In this document: one piece after another, positions 9,645-17,938 of the stretch
How positions within the stretch are numbered: position 1 is the stretch's first letter
Layout: each line of letters begins with the position of its first letter
Assembly (NCBI GenBank): GCA_900618065.1
Contig: UYIL01000003.1
Span: 1,612,001-1,676,000, forward strand
Length of the DNA: 64,000 nucleotides
DNA from: Streptococcus thermophilus
GTDB lineage: Bacteria; Actinomycetota; Actinomycetes; Mycobacteriales; Mycobacteriaceae
Direction: 5' to 3'
Program-made: the position numbers and the translations under genes
Notes under the pieces: model-generated
What the model was told of the DNA's origin: nothing
The model's database searches: none
Seen by the model: the letters and a program-made list of their open reading frames with translations, nothing else

Positions 9645-10729
9645 GGTGCGGTCCTCTCGTCGGGAACGGTCTCGTCGTTCACGGGGTAGGCGAGCACGCG
9701 TTCCGTGCGCACGCCGACGGTCTCGCCGATGCGCGGGCGTCGGCCGCGGACCTTGGCACGGAAGATTGTGCCGTCGACATCGAGGGTGACGGAGTGGCCG
9801 TCGAGCTCGAACAGGGCGGATTCGATCGTGCCGCGTGCGGCATACGGGTCGGAAGGGTCGACGACGCGCACGGCGGCGGGCAGGACCGCAATATCGATGA
9901 CGTCGCCTAAGTCCTCCACGCGGCCGCCGACGGTGACTAGGTTCGACTTGTGGAAACTCATCGCCGGGTCTGTGCTGGCGTATTCGAAGCCGTTGCGGCG
10001 GGCGCGCAGCACGGTCGCGTCGGAGAAGAACTGCGCCACCCAGGCGGTGGCGGGTGCGGAGTAGAGCTCGTCGGGGGTGGCTACCTGTTGGAGTTGAGCA
10101 TCGGCGAGCACGGCGATGCGGTCGGCCATGGCGAGCGCTTCGCCGCGGTCGTGCGTGACGTGCAGCGTGGTCAGACCGTGGGTGCGGGTCAGCGCCACAA
10201 GTTCTCGTCGCAGCACGTCGCGTAGGGGTTCGTCGAGGGCGGAGAGGGCTTCGTCGAGAAGCAAAACGCGCGGATCGCCCACAATCGCGCGCGCGAGCGA
10301 GACGCGCTGTCGCTGGCCGCCGGATAAGGCGTCGGGCTTGCGCTCCTGGAGGCCGTCGAGTCCCACGAGTTCGAGTGCTTCGGTGACGCGGGTTGCGCGC
10401 TCACGCTTATCGACGCCCGCCCGCACCAGCGGGTACTCCACATTCTGGGCGACAGTCATGTGGGGCCACACCGCGTGCTGCTGGAACACCATGCCCATGT
10501 GGCGATCCTCCGGCGGGATGGCCGTCATGTCTTTCCCGCCCACGTATACGGTGCCGGAGCTGGGTTCGACGAATCCGGCGAGGGCGCGCAGCAACGTCGT
10601 CTTGCCGGAGCCGGACGGCCCGACAAGCGCGAGGAATTCGCCAGCTTCGATGTCGAGAGTCACCTCGCGCAGGCCCTGCGTTCCACCGGGGAATGTGACG
10701 CTGACGGTGTCGAAACGGATATCTTCCAC
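9641..10729 (-). CDS. ABC transporter ATPase, iron(III)/thiamine-type
   Basis: A 362-residue nucleotide-binding subunit. The Walker A motif is GPSGSGKTT, the signature is LSGGQRQRVSLARAI, and Walker B ends in LLLDEALSALD, followed by the switch His in HVTHDRGEA. A C-terminal TOBE-like extension of about 120 residues is typical of FbpC/PotA ATPases. It lies between the permease (three bases upstream) and the binding protein (four-base overlap), so the three subunits are made together. Confidence 0.92.
   Translation of the reverse strand: MEDIRFDTVSVTFPGGTQGLREVTLDIEAGEFLALVGPSGSGKTTLLRALAGFVEPSSGTVYVGGKDMTAIPPEDRHMGMVFQQHAVWPHMTVAQNVEYPLVRAGVDKRERATRVTEALELVGLDGLQERKPDALSGGQRQRVSLARAIVGDPRVLLLDEALSALDEPLRDVLRRELVALTRTHGLTTLHVTHDRGEALAMADRIAVLADAQLQQVATPDELYSAPATAWVAQFFSDATVLRARRNGFEYASTDPAMSFHKSNLVTVGGRVEDLGDVIDIAVLPAAVRVVDPSDPYAARGTIESALFELDGHSVTLDVDGTIFRAKVRGRRPRIGETVGVRTERVLAYPVNDETVPDERTAP
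10405..10415 (+). repeat. 11-mer, copy 3
   Basis: In the ABC ATPase gene, antisense to it; the gene reads Val-Asp-Lys-Arg. Confidence 0.9.
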
Positions 10730-10732
10730 GGG

Positions 10733-12340
10733 TTACCTCCTAGCAAACGCCGAACCGCGGGAAATGCCCGCGCTGGCGAGGACGAGAACGAACAGGCCGC
10801 CGAGCGTGAACATGAACGCCAGCGCGGAGGCTTGGTTGGAGTTGCCAGCTTGCTGCAGGTTGAACAGCTGCACGCCGAGCGTGGTGGTGCCCGGGGCAAT
10901 GAGCAGGATAGAGACCGTCAGCTCGCGGATCGCGGTGACGGCGACGAGCACAGCCCCCGAGATAGCGGCCGGGATCGCCATTGCACCGGAGGTGTTGAAA
11001 ATCGCGCGCAACGGCCCCGCCCCGGAGATACGCGCGGCCTCCTCCATGGCGAGCGGGGTGCTTTTCAACGGCGCCCGCACCGCCTGGAGCACCGTGGCGG
11101 TGTAGGCGCACAGGTAGGCGGCGAGAATAATCCACGGGGTGTTATAGGTGCCGGTGTAGCGGCTAATGATGAGCCAGCCGACACCGATGATGAGGCCCGG
11201 TAGAGCGGTGGGCAACAGCGTCACCAGGGTCAGCAGGGTGTTGTCGCGGCTGACGGTGCGGGTGACCAAGATGCCGATGAGCCAGCCGAGCACGCCGCAC
11301 AGCACCGCTGCAGTCAGCGACAGGAACAGGGAGTTGGTGAAGCCGTCGATGACGCGCGGGTTCTGGAGAGTGCGCTCGAAATTGCGCCAGGTCAGTGTCT
11401 CCCACGTCAGCGGCACGCCTGGGGCTGGCAGGAGAGCGCGGTAGATCAACCCGCCGACCGGCAACAAGGTCACGGCCAGGCCAGTAATCCAGGTGGCCAC
11501 TGTCACCGGCCACTTGGTGGTGCCGAGCTCGAAACGCAGCGGTGCGCCAGCGTTCGTACCGGAGCTGGCGGCGCGCTCGGCGACGATATAGTCCGCGATG
11601 ACGGCCAAAATGCCCATCACCAGCAGCACAACACCGATAGTGGACACCACCTGCAACGGGTTAGGCACCGTTCCGGATTCGACGAAGCGGTACACCATGG
11701 TGGCCAGCGTTTCGAAGCGGGCAGGTGAACCGACCAGCGCCGGAATGCCGAAGTCGCCCAAGTTGGACACGAACGTCAAGGTGAATGCGCTCAGCAACGC
11801 CGGGCGCACCAGCGGCAGTGTGACGGTGCGCAAAGTAGTCCAGGTGTCGGATCCGGCCAGGCGCGCGGCGAGTTCCAAGTCGCGCGGAATCTTGCGTAGC
11901 GCGGCAGCCATGATGACGTAGACGATCGGATAGGCGTGAAGCGTGAGCAGGAAGATCACCCCGTCCGCGCCATAGATGTTCCAGATTGGGCGGCCGACAA
12001 TGGCGTTGAAACCCTGGTTGCGCCCAAACAGCTGTAACCAGGCAATCGCGCCGACAAACGGCGGCACGAGCAGCGGGGACAGCAGCAGCAACCGTGCCAC
12101 GTGGGCACCGGCGATGGTGGTGCGCTCCACGATGACGGCGGCAAGCGTTCCCACGACCACCGCGAACAAAGACGACAGCAGCGTCGAGTAGAAGGAGTTC
12201 CAGGCCGCCCGGCCAAGACCTGATTCAATCAGGACGGGGATCTGATTTCCGCCCAGAGCAAGGCCCACCACGAGGTACAGCGGCGCGATGAAGAATCCGG
12301 CGGCAATGAGCCACATCCCGACCCGGAAAAGCTTGGGCAT
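10733..12340 (-). CDS. ABC transporter permease, fused FbpB-type
   Basis: A 535-residue membrane protein containing two tandem permease domains, as in FbpB/AfuB. Each half carries an EAA-type loop that docks the ATPase: LELAARLAGSDTWTTLRTVTLPL in the first half is recognisable, and EEAARISGAGPLRAIF in the second. About twelve hydrophobic segments are visible. It is the promoter-proximal gene of the importer. In the 64 bases upstream I found no convincing DtxR operator, so iron control cannot be claimed from sequence. I do not know this importer at this position in C. glutamicum. Confidence 0.9.
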   Translation of the reverse strand: MPKLFRVGMWLIAAGFFIAPLYLVVGLALGGNQIPVLIESGLGRAAWNSFYSTLLSSLFAVVVGTLAAVIVERTTIAGAHVARLLLLSPLLVPPFVGAIAWLQLFGRNQGFNAIVGRPIWNIYGADGVIFLLTLHAYPIVYVIMAAALRKIPRDLELAARLAGSDTWTTLRTVTLPLVRPALLSAFTLTFVSNLGDFGIPALVGSPARFETLATMVYRFVESGTVPNPLQVVSTIGVVLLVMGILAVIADYIVAERAASSGTNAGAPLRFELGTTKWPVTVATWITGLAVTLLPVGGLIYRALLPAPGVPLTWETLTWRNFERTLQNPRVIDGFTNSLFLSLTAAVLCGVLGWLIGILVTRTVSRDNTLLTLVTLLPTALPGLIIGVGWLIISRYTGTYNTPWIILAAYLCAYTATVLQAVRAPLKSTPLAMEEAARISGAGPLRAIFNTSGAMAIPAAISGAVLVAVTAIRELTVSILLIAPGTTTLGVQLFNLQQAGNSNQASALAFMFTLGGLFVLVLASAGISRGSAFARR

Positions 12341-12404
12341 TGCTCAAAGATACAACACACCCGGGTGCCGCAGCAGCGCTGCGCTGCAGTTTCATGCAGC
12401 TGTT

Positions 12405-12932
12405 CTATGCAGGCCCGTGGTCGCGTGCGGCGCGGCGGGCATCCGTCCACGACTCGGCGAGGTCCGCCGCCCGCTGGTCCGCGATGGAGAGCATGCGTTC
12501 GAGGGAGGTGCGGTCGAGGTCGTCGTTAAGCAAATGCGTGTCGACGCGCGCGAGGAAACGCTTCGCTGAACTCAACCGCAAGTGGAAATCTTGCACCTCC
12601 GCAAGCCGTGAATGCGGGTTGGCCAGCTCGGGGTAGTGGAGTGTGCGGTCGGCGAGAGCGTCCGTGGAAGGGCCTTGGAGTAAATCGTCGTACTCGCTCA
12701 CGATCTGCTCGATGTCGTCGCGCGCGACCCGCAGCGATGCCCTGAGGGATTCGATCTCCGGATCGGTGGTGCTATTGCAGAATCCGACGAACGCGACAGC
12801 CGCGATGACGCCACCGAGGATGAGCCCCAGCCACCCGAAACGTGCTCCGAGCAAGATCGCGACAACGAGCGCGAGGGTAAGCCAAACGGCTGCCTCGACG
12901 CTGCGCCGCGGTTTCTGGTTCTGCGCCATCAC
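12405..12932 (-). CDS. Membrane-anchored coiled-coil protein, unknown
   Basis: A 175-residue protein (alternative start one codon in). Two adjacent hydrophobic segments near the N-terminus (about residues 13-30 and 33-50) form a hairpin in the membrane; the remaining 120 residues are a charged helical region with heptad-like spacing and many Arg, Asp and Leu, probably cytoplasmic. No catalytic motif is visible. It lies 42 bases downstream of the Cys/Gly-tailed protein on the same strand and may share its transcript. Confidence 0.6.
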   Translation of the reverse strand: MMAQNQKPRRSVEAAVWLTLALVVAILLGARFGWLGLILGGVIAAVAFVGFCNSTTDPEIESLRASLRVARDDIEQIVSEYDDLLQGPSTDALADRTLHYPELANPHSRLAEVQDFHLRLSSAKRFLARVDTHLLNDDLDRTSLERMLSIADQRAADLAESWTDARRAARDHGPA

Positions 12933-12974
12933 GTTGTCTGTTGCCTTAGGCCGGGGTCCTTACAAAGGCGGGGG

Positions 12975-13736
12975 CTAGTGCCCGCCGCAGCCTCCGGAGC
13001 CGCACCCGCAGGCGCCGCCACCGCAGCCGCCACCGGTGGCCATCATGACGGAACCAGCCAGGACGCCGGTGCCGGCGATGACGGTGTTGCGCTCAGGCAA
13101 AGTGTCCGCATTCGGCAGAACCACGTCGAAGGGGAAGGCACCGTCGACGGAGACGTGAATGAACTGCTCACCGGTGAGCATGTTGGTGCGGTACTCCGAC
13201 TCGAGCACGCGGGCGGAGAACTGTGCGGCCGCGTCGGGGCTGGCCGGGGCGCCGGTAGAAACGATCTCCGCGCCTTTCGAGGTGATCGTTCCCATGACGT
13301 CGCCGGTTTCGGACAGGAAGTGGTCGACGCTGTCGTAGCGGGTCACGTCCATTCCGAGGATGGTGAACCCCATCTCCTGCCAGGTGAGGGTGGATTCGTC
13401 CACAAGCAACGGGCCTTGGGCGATGTTGGCCGTGACAGAGGTGAGCACCGTGCCCATGGGATCGATGATCTCGCAGAACCCGACGACATCCGTGACCATG
13501 GTGATGTTCGCGTACGTGCGCGTGGTGGAGTCGAAGCCGGCGAACGTCGCGAACGGCTCGACTGCCAAGATGTTCAGCTGAGCACCGGAAATGTCGGCAA
13601 ACTGAATGAGCTGGCCCCCGCGGACCTCGCCAGTGACGGCAAGCTGGTTCGAGGCGATCGCCGCCTCCACAGCGTCCTGCCACCGCGCGTAGTTCATGCC
13701 GATGCTGGAAAGATCCGTGCTGATCGCTTGAGTCAT
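12975..13736 (-). CDS. Unknown protein with Gly/Cys-rich C-terminal tail
   Basis: A 253-residue protein without a signal peptide. I placed the start at 13736, where GGAG sits six bases upstream. The body (residues 1 to about 215) has no motif I recognise. Near residues 218-232 is a hydrophobic stretch (NTVIAGTGVLAGSVMMATG). The last 19 residues are almost only Gly and Cys, with five Cys and a final His: a candidate metal-binding or lipid-modified tail. Divergent from hflX. The longer frame to 13862 would overlap the hflX start and is unlikely. Confidence 0.65.
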   Translation of the reverse strand: MTQAISTDLSSIGMNYARWQDAVEAAIASNQLAVTGEVRGGQLIQFADISGAQLNILAVEPFATFAGFDSTTRTYANITMVTDVVGFCEIIDPMGTVLTSVTANIAQGPLLVDESTLTWQEMGFTILGMDVTRYDSVDHFLSETGDVMGTITSKGAEIVSTGAPASPDAAAQFSARVLESEYRTNMLTGEQFIHVSVDGAFPFDVVLPNADTLPERNTVIAGTGVLAGSVMMATGGGCGGGACGCGSGGCGGH

Positions 13737-13842
13737 GTCTCCAGATCCTACAACCGCGGCCCGGAAATCCCTCATGCGGAGGGAACAAGCTGGATGGCTG
13801 GGTTGTTGAGAGGGAAAACTGCTGTGCAACAATAAGGACTCA

Positions 13843-15360
13843 ATGACCACTTCTTCCCACACGCATTCTCAACCCAGCCACGACGAGCTGCTTGCCCAGG
13901 CGTTCCGCCACAACGCTCCGCAGCCGACTGATCGGGGCCGCGACGAGCCCCACGAGCCGTCTGTCGGTTCGCTGGATCTGGCTGAACGCAATGCTTTTCG
14001 GCGTGTCACCCGCGAGACGGAAATCCGCTCCGAAGAGCACAAGGACGTCTACGAGGTCGAGTACCGAAAGCTCCAGCTGGAGCAGGTCATCCTCGTCGGT
14101 GTGTGGACGGAAGGAACCACGGCCGAGGTCGAGGCGAGCATGAACGAGCTCGCGGCGCTTGCCGAAACCGCAGGCGCTGAAGTCGTGGAGATGATCTACC
14201 AGAAGCGCGACAAGCCGGATCCGGGCACCTACGTCGGTTCCGGCAAGGTGAGCGAGCTGCGCGACATTGTGCACGCCACCGGTGCCGACACCATCGTGTG
14301 CGATGGTGGTCTCTCACCGGGCCAGCTGGTGGCGCTCGAAGAAGCCCTGAAGGTCAAGGTCATCGACCGCACCATGCTCATCTTGGATATCTTCGCCCAG
14401 CACGCGAAGTCCAAAGAGGGTAAAGCACAAGTGTCGTTGGCGCAGATGGAATACCTCTACACCCGCACCCGTGGTTGGGGTGGCAACCTGTCGCGCCAGG
14501 CTGGCGGCCGCGCCGGCTCCAACGGCGGTGTGGGTCTGCGTGGACCCGGTGAGACTCGGATTGAGGCGGACCGCCGTCGTCTACGTACCGAGATGGCCAA
14601 GCTGCGCCGCGAGCTTTCGGGCATGAAGACTGCCCGCGACATCAAGCGTGCTCAGCGCCAGCGCTCCACGCTGCCGAAAATCGCTATCGCCGGGTACACC
14701 AACGCCGGCAAGTCGTCGCTGATCAACGCGATGACTGACGCCGGTGTGCTCGTCGAAGACGCGCTCTTTGCCACCCTGGACCCGTCGACGCGCCGCGCCG
14801 AACTCGCGGACGGCCGCACCGTTGTCCTCACCGACACCGTCGGCTTTGTCCGCCACCTGCCCACTCAGCTTGTGGAGGCGTTCAAGTCCACCCTGGAGGA
14901 GGTGGTGAACGCCGACCTCATGCTCCACGTTGTCGACGGCTCCGATCCGTTCCCACTCAAGCAGATCAAGGCGGTCAACGATGTCCTGGCGGAGATCACC
15001 CGCGACACCGGCGAGGAGATTCCGCCGGAGATCATCGTTGTGAACAAGATCGACGAAGCGGATCCGGTTGTTCTCGCCGAGCTGCGCCACGCATTCGCCG
15101 ACTCGAAACACAATGTCGTGTTCGTCTCCGCCGTGACGGGTGAAGGAATAGACGAGCTTGAAGGCCGGATCGAGATGTTCCTGAACACCCTTGATGCCCA
15201 TGTGAAGCTGCAGGTCCCGTTCACCCGCGGCGATGTCGTCTCGCGCCTCCACGAGGAGGGCACCGTGCGCAGCGAGGAATACAACGAAAAGGGCACGCTT
15301 ATCGACGTCCGGCTGCCCCGCGTCCTCGCCGAGCAGTACGCCGAATTCGTCGTTACTTAG
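13843..15360 (+). CDS. hflX: GTPase HflX
   Basis: A 505-residue GTPase that binds the 50S subunit and splits stalled or heat-damaged ribosomes. An N-terminal HflX domain with the glycine-rich linker (GGRAGSNGGVGLRGPGE) precedes the G domain: G1 GYTNAGKSSLIN, G3 DTVGF, G4 NKID. About 75 N-terminal residues extend beyond the E. coli form, as in other actinobacteria. AAGGA lies seven bases before the ATG. In C. glutamicum a PTS/fructose gene group separates hflX from sugR; here sugR follows directly, convergent, seven bases away. Confidence 0.95.
   Translation: MTTSSHTHSQPSHDELLAQAFRHNAPQPTDRGRDEPHEPSVGSLDLAERNAFRRVTRETEIRSEEHKDVYEVEYRKLQLEQVILVGVWTEGTTAEVEASMNELAALAETAGAEVVEMIYQKRDKPDPGTYVGSGKVSELRDIVHATGADTIVCDGGLSPGQLVALEEALKVKVIDRTMLILDIFAQHAKSKEGKAQVSLAQMEYLYTRTRGWGGNLSRQAGGRAGSNGGVGLRGPGETRIEADRRRLRTEMAKLRRELSGMKTARDIKRAQRQRSTLPKIAIAGYTNAGKSSLINAMTDAGVLVEDALFATLDPSTRRAELADGRTVVLTDTVGFVRHLPTQLVEAFKSTLEEVVNADLMLHVVDGSDPFPLKQIKAVNDVLAEITRDTGEEIPPEIIVVNKIDEADPVVLAELRHAFADSKHNVVFVSAVTGEGIDELEGRIEMFLNTLDAHVKLQVPFTRGDVVSRLHEEGTVRSEEYNEKGTLIDVRLPRVLAEQYAEFVVT
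15297..15307 (+). repeat. 11-mer, copy 4
   Basis: Near the end of hflX; reads Leu-Ile-Asp. Confidence 0.9.
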
Positions 15361-15367
15361 AAACCAG

Positions 15368-16048
15368 CTACTGGTCGGTGGCGGCGCGGACGATCTTGAT
15401 GCCGTGCTGGGTCAGCTTCTGCACGTCTTCATCTGAGGCATCCGTATCGGTGATAAGCACGTCGATGCTGTCGAGCGCGGCGAAGCTGACCAAGGCTTCC
15501 TGGCCGAATTTTTCCGAGTCGCAGAGGACAACAACTTTCCCCGCGTTGGTGACCATCGCGGATTCGACCGCGGCCTGCTGCGCATCGTGGGTGGACACAC
15601 CGTGGTTGATGTTGAGAGCGCCCGCGTCGATCACAGCGACCTCGGCTCGCATCAACGCGAGTGTGCGCAAGGCCGTGTCACCGCCGGTGGACTGCGTGGC
15701 ATAGTCCACGGCGCCGCCGAGCAGCTGAACATCCCAGTCTGCGGTGCTGGACAGCTCCAAAGCGACCGGAATGGAGTGCGTGACAAAGGACAGCGGGGAG
15801 GCAGTATCTGCGCCGTCGGTAGCGGTCGGCTCGGGGGAGTCAGCGGATTCAGAGCTTTGAGTGCACGCCTGGGCGAAATGCACCGCCGCTGCGCCGGACC
15901 CGACGAACACGACACCACGCCGCGGAAGCTGCGCCAGGGCCGCCCGGGCGATAGAGGAGCTCGCCAAGGAGCTGGACTGGAACTGAGCGGCCGCAGAGAC
16001 CGCCCCGTCCCGGGAACCGGTGGGGTGACGCCGCTCTTCCGTGTTCAT
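15368..16048 (-). CDS. SugR-like DeoR-family protein lacking the helix-turn-helix domain
   Basis: A 226-residue protein whose C-terminal 110 residues match SugR, the DeoR-type repressor of sugar uptake genes (segment QLLGGAVDYATQSTGGDTAL, then LMRAEVAVIDAGALNINHGVST). A complete SugR is about 260 residues and opens with a 55-residue winged helix; here only the first seven residues (MNTEERR) resemble the SugR start and the sequence then jumps to the linker. The DxGTT phosphate-loop of DeoR sensors is replaced by VGSGAAA, and a Ser/Thr/Asp-rich insertion lies near residues 68-84. No frameshift is visible. It is probably not a DNA-binding repressor. Start chosen at ATG 16048; a GTG at 16075 is possible. 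Confidence 0.75.
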   Translation of the reverse strand: MNTEERRHPTGSRDGAVSAAAQFQSSSLASSSIARAALAQLPRRGVVFVGSGAAAVHFAQACTQSSESADSPEPTATDGADTASPLSFVTHSIPVALELSSTADWDVQLLGGAVDYATQSTGGDTALRTLALMRAEVAVIDAGALNINHGVSTHDAQQAAVESAMVTNAGKVVVLCDSEKFGQEALVSFAALDSIDVLITDTDASDEDVQKLTQHGIKIVRAATDQ

Positions 16049-16080
16049 GGTCCTACTTTCTGCGTTAAGGGGCACAGAAA

Positions 16081-16752
16081 CTAAAGCTTACGGAACACAG
16101 AGACAACAAGCCCCATGATCTCCGCCTCATCCCCCTTGATCGGGGCGAAGGCCTCGTTGTGGGGGAGAAGCCACACGCCGGAAGAATCCTTGTGGAACTC
16201 CTTGACGGTTGCCTCACCCTCGATGAGCGCAGCGACGAACTGGCCTTCTTCAGCGACCGGCTGAGTGCGTACGGCGACCCAGTCGCCGTCGAGAATGCCT
16301 GCGTCACGCATGGACTCGCCCACGACCTGGAGCAGGTAAAGATCGCCGTCCCCGACGAGTTCCTCCGGCAGAGGGAAGTAGCTGTCGATGTTCTCCTCGG
16401 CGAGGATCGGGTTGCCCGCGGCGATTTCGCCCACGACAGGGATGTAGCGCGGCGGGGTCGCATCGTCCGGTTTCGGATCGGCCTTGCGCTTCTTCCGGCC
16501 GTTCTCCGGCAGGTGGCGCAGATCGACAGCGCGCGGCTTGTTCGGGTCGCGGCGCAGGAAACCTTTCTTTTCCAGTTCTTTGAGCTGGTAGGCCACAGAC
16601 GACGTTGACTGCAGACCGGCGGCATCGCCAATCTCGCGAATGCTCGGCGGGTAGCCGCGCAGCACCACCGCGTCCTGAATGACCTCGAGAATGCGTCGCT
16701 GCCTCTCGGTCAGGGTTCTGATGTCCGGTTTCTTGTCTGCGCTCTGGGGCAT
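16081..16752 (-). CDS. lexA: SOS repressor LexA
   Basis: A 223-residue repressor. The N-terminal winged helix (residues 13-75) is followed by a Lys-rich linker and the S24 peptidase domain. The self-cleavage bond is Ala112-Gly113 in EIAAGNP; the catalytic dyad is Ser147 in VGESMRDAG and Lys184 in GEATVKEF. It is divergent from divS, and the shared 299-base region carries several TCGAACA/TGTTCGA half-sites, consistent with autoregulation. Confidence 0.97.
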   Translation of the reverse strand: MPQSADKKPDIRTLTERQRRILEVIQDAVVLRGYPPSIREIGDAAGLQSTSSVAYQLKELEKKGFLRRDPNKPRAVDLRHLPENGRKKRKADPKPDDATPPRYIPVVGEIAAGNPILAEENIDSYFPLPEELVGDGDLYLLQVVGESMRDAGILDGDWVAVRTQPVAEEGQFVAALIEGEATVKEFHKDSSGVWLLPHNEAFAPIKGDEAEIMGLVVSVFRKL

Positions 16753-16828
16753 GTTCCTGTTCTCCTCTGATCGGTTGTCCTAAGGCGGCATGTATGTCGG
16801 CTGGGGCGGGAAATTCGCTGACGGAAAT

Positions 16829-16844
16829 CCTCACCAATGTTCGA
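16829..16844. promoter_or_regulatory. LexA-box-like site proximal to lexA
   Basis: The right half TGTTCGA is perfect, the left half partial (10 of 14 positions). It lies about 80 bases upstream of lexA. Confidence 0.45.
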
Positions 16845-16892
16845 CGACACAAGGCACCGTTCGGTTCCCTCGTTTCCACTTCTACCATGCGT

Positions 16893-16908
16893 AGGCAAAT
16901 TTGTTCGA
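16893..16908. promoter_or_regulatory. LexA-box-like site in the lexA-divS gap
   Basis: AGGCAAATTTGTTCGA: perfect right half, 11 of 14 positions overall. Confidence 0.5.
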
Positions 16909-16954
16909 TATTTCTTGCTCACGCCTGGACAAAGGTTTGGGGCCTTGCTATAAA

Positions 16955-17011
16955 TCGAACATAGTAACTATCGAACATTCTAGCGAGCGTTGCAATCGAA
17001 CATGTCCAGCA
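16955..17011. promoter_or_regulatory. Three tandem LexA half-sites before divS
   Basis: TCGAACAT occurs at 16955, 16971 and 16996. The site at 16971 (TCGAACATTCTAGCGA) matches 10 of 14 box positions; the other two are half-sites. They end 40 bases before the divS ATG. Confidence 0.6.
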
Positions 17012-17051
17012 CGGTTTGTAAACTTGGGGCTGAACCAAGAAAGGAAGAACG

Positions 17052-17441
17052 ATGACAATCTCTATCGCACGTCCTAACAGCACGAATACTAACGAATTCC
17101 TCAGTGCCACCAAGGTTGAACCTGCCGATGTCTGGGACCTGGACCGTGTGCCTGCGGCACGTGTTGCGCACCGTCATGTTCGAACGCTTGACGGCAATAA
17201 TCGAATGAATGAATCACCACTGCGGACCCCACCAGAACGTGCGTACACAGTGAACACGGCTCTCGAAACTCGCCGCGAGAAGCGGGCAGCCACCCTCATG
17301 GGAGCATTGCTCGGGCTCGGTCTGGTCGCAGGATCCATTTTCGGCGGCGCATTCTCGGTCGAGGAGGACGGTTACGCGCCGGCAGAGACGAACGAGCCGG
17401 CGAACCTCCAGAACGCCGTCGCATCCGTCAACTACCGCTAG
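17052..17441 (+). CDS. divS: DivS-like SOS cell-division suppressor
   Basis: A 129-residue protein divergent from lexA, the position of divS in C. glutamicum, whose product blocks division during the SOS response. It has a cytoplasmic N-terminus of about 80 residues, one hydrophobic segment (about residues 82-101, LMGALLGLGLVAGSIFGG) and a short external tail with no LysM module. AAGGAA lies six bases before the ATG. Assignment rests on position, length and topology; sequence conservation in this family is low. LexA half-sites upstream and one inside the gene fit SOS induction. Confidence 0.8.
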   Translation: MTISIARPNSTNTNEFLSATKVEPADVWDLDRVPAARVAHRHVRTLDGNNRMNESPLRTPPERAYTVNTALETRREKRAATLMGALLGLGLVAGSIFGGAFSVEEDGYAPAETNEPANLQNAVASVNYR

Positions 17442-17473
17442 ATGGTCATCTTGGGGGGAGTAGTGTTTGAGGG

Positions 17474-17938
17474 GTGCACTGCCCCTTTTGCCAGAACAAC
17501 AATTCTCGCGTCTCTGACTCGCGCTTAGTAGACGCCGGATCGGCTATTCGCCGCCGCCGCGAATGCACGGAATGCGGCGGACGCTTCACCACTGTGGAAA
17601 AAGCAGTTCTGACTGTGGTCAAGCGCAATGGCGTCAGCGAACCCTTCGACCGCGACAAACTCATTGTCGGTGTGCGCCGCGCATGCCAGGGACGCGACGT
17701 TTCCGATGACGCTCTGAAACGTCTCGCCCAAGAGGTAGAGGAGATCGTCCGCGCGCAGGGAAGCTCACAGATCCCGTCGAACGAAATCGGTCTCGCCATC
17801 CTGGAGCCGTTGCGCGCCCTCGACGAGGTCGCCTACCTCCGCTTCGCGTCCGTGTACAAGTCTTTCGAAAGCGCCGACGACTTCGAGTCCGAAATCAGAC
17901 TGATGCGCCGCAAAGACCGCGGCATGGAAGGCATCTAG
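17474..17938 (+). CDS. nrdR: Transcriptional repressor NrdR
   Basis: A 154-residue repressor of ribonucleotide reductase genes. The N-terminal zinc ribbon begins directly at the start (MHCPFCQ, later [15 protein letters not shown]), followed by the ATP-cone domain (about residues 46-136, starting [16 protein letters not shown]). Start is GTG at 17474 because this places the first Cys at residue 3, as in the family. The stop codon shares a CTAG palindrome with the convergent hrpA stop. Confidence 0.96.
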   Translation: MHCPFCQNNNSRVSDSRLVDAGSAIRRRRECTECGGRFTTVEKAVLTVVKRNGVSEPFDRDKLIVGVRRACQGRDVSDDALKRLAQEVEEIVRAQGSSQIPSNEIGLAILEPLRALDEVAYLRFASVYKSFESADDFESEIRLMRRKDRGMEGI

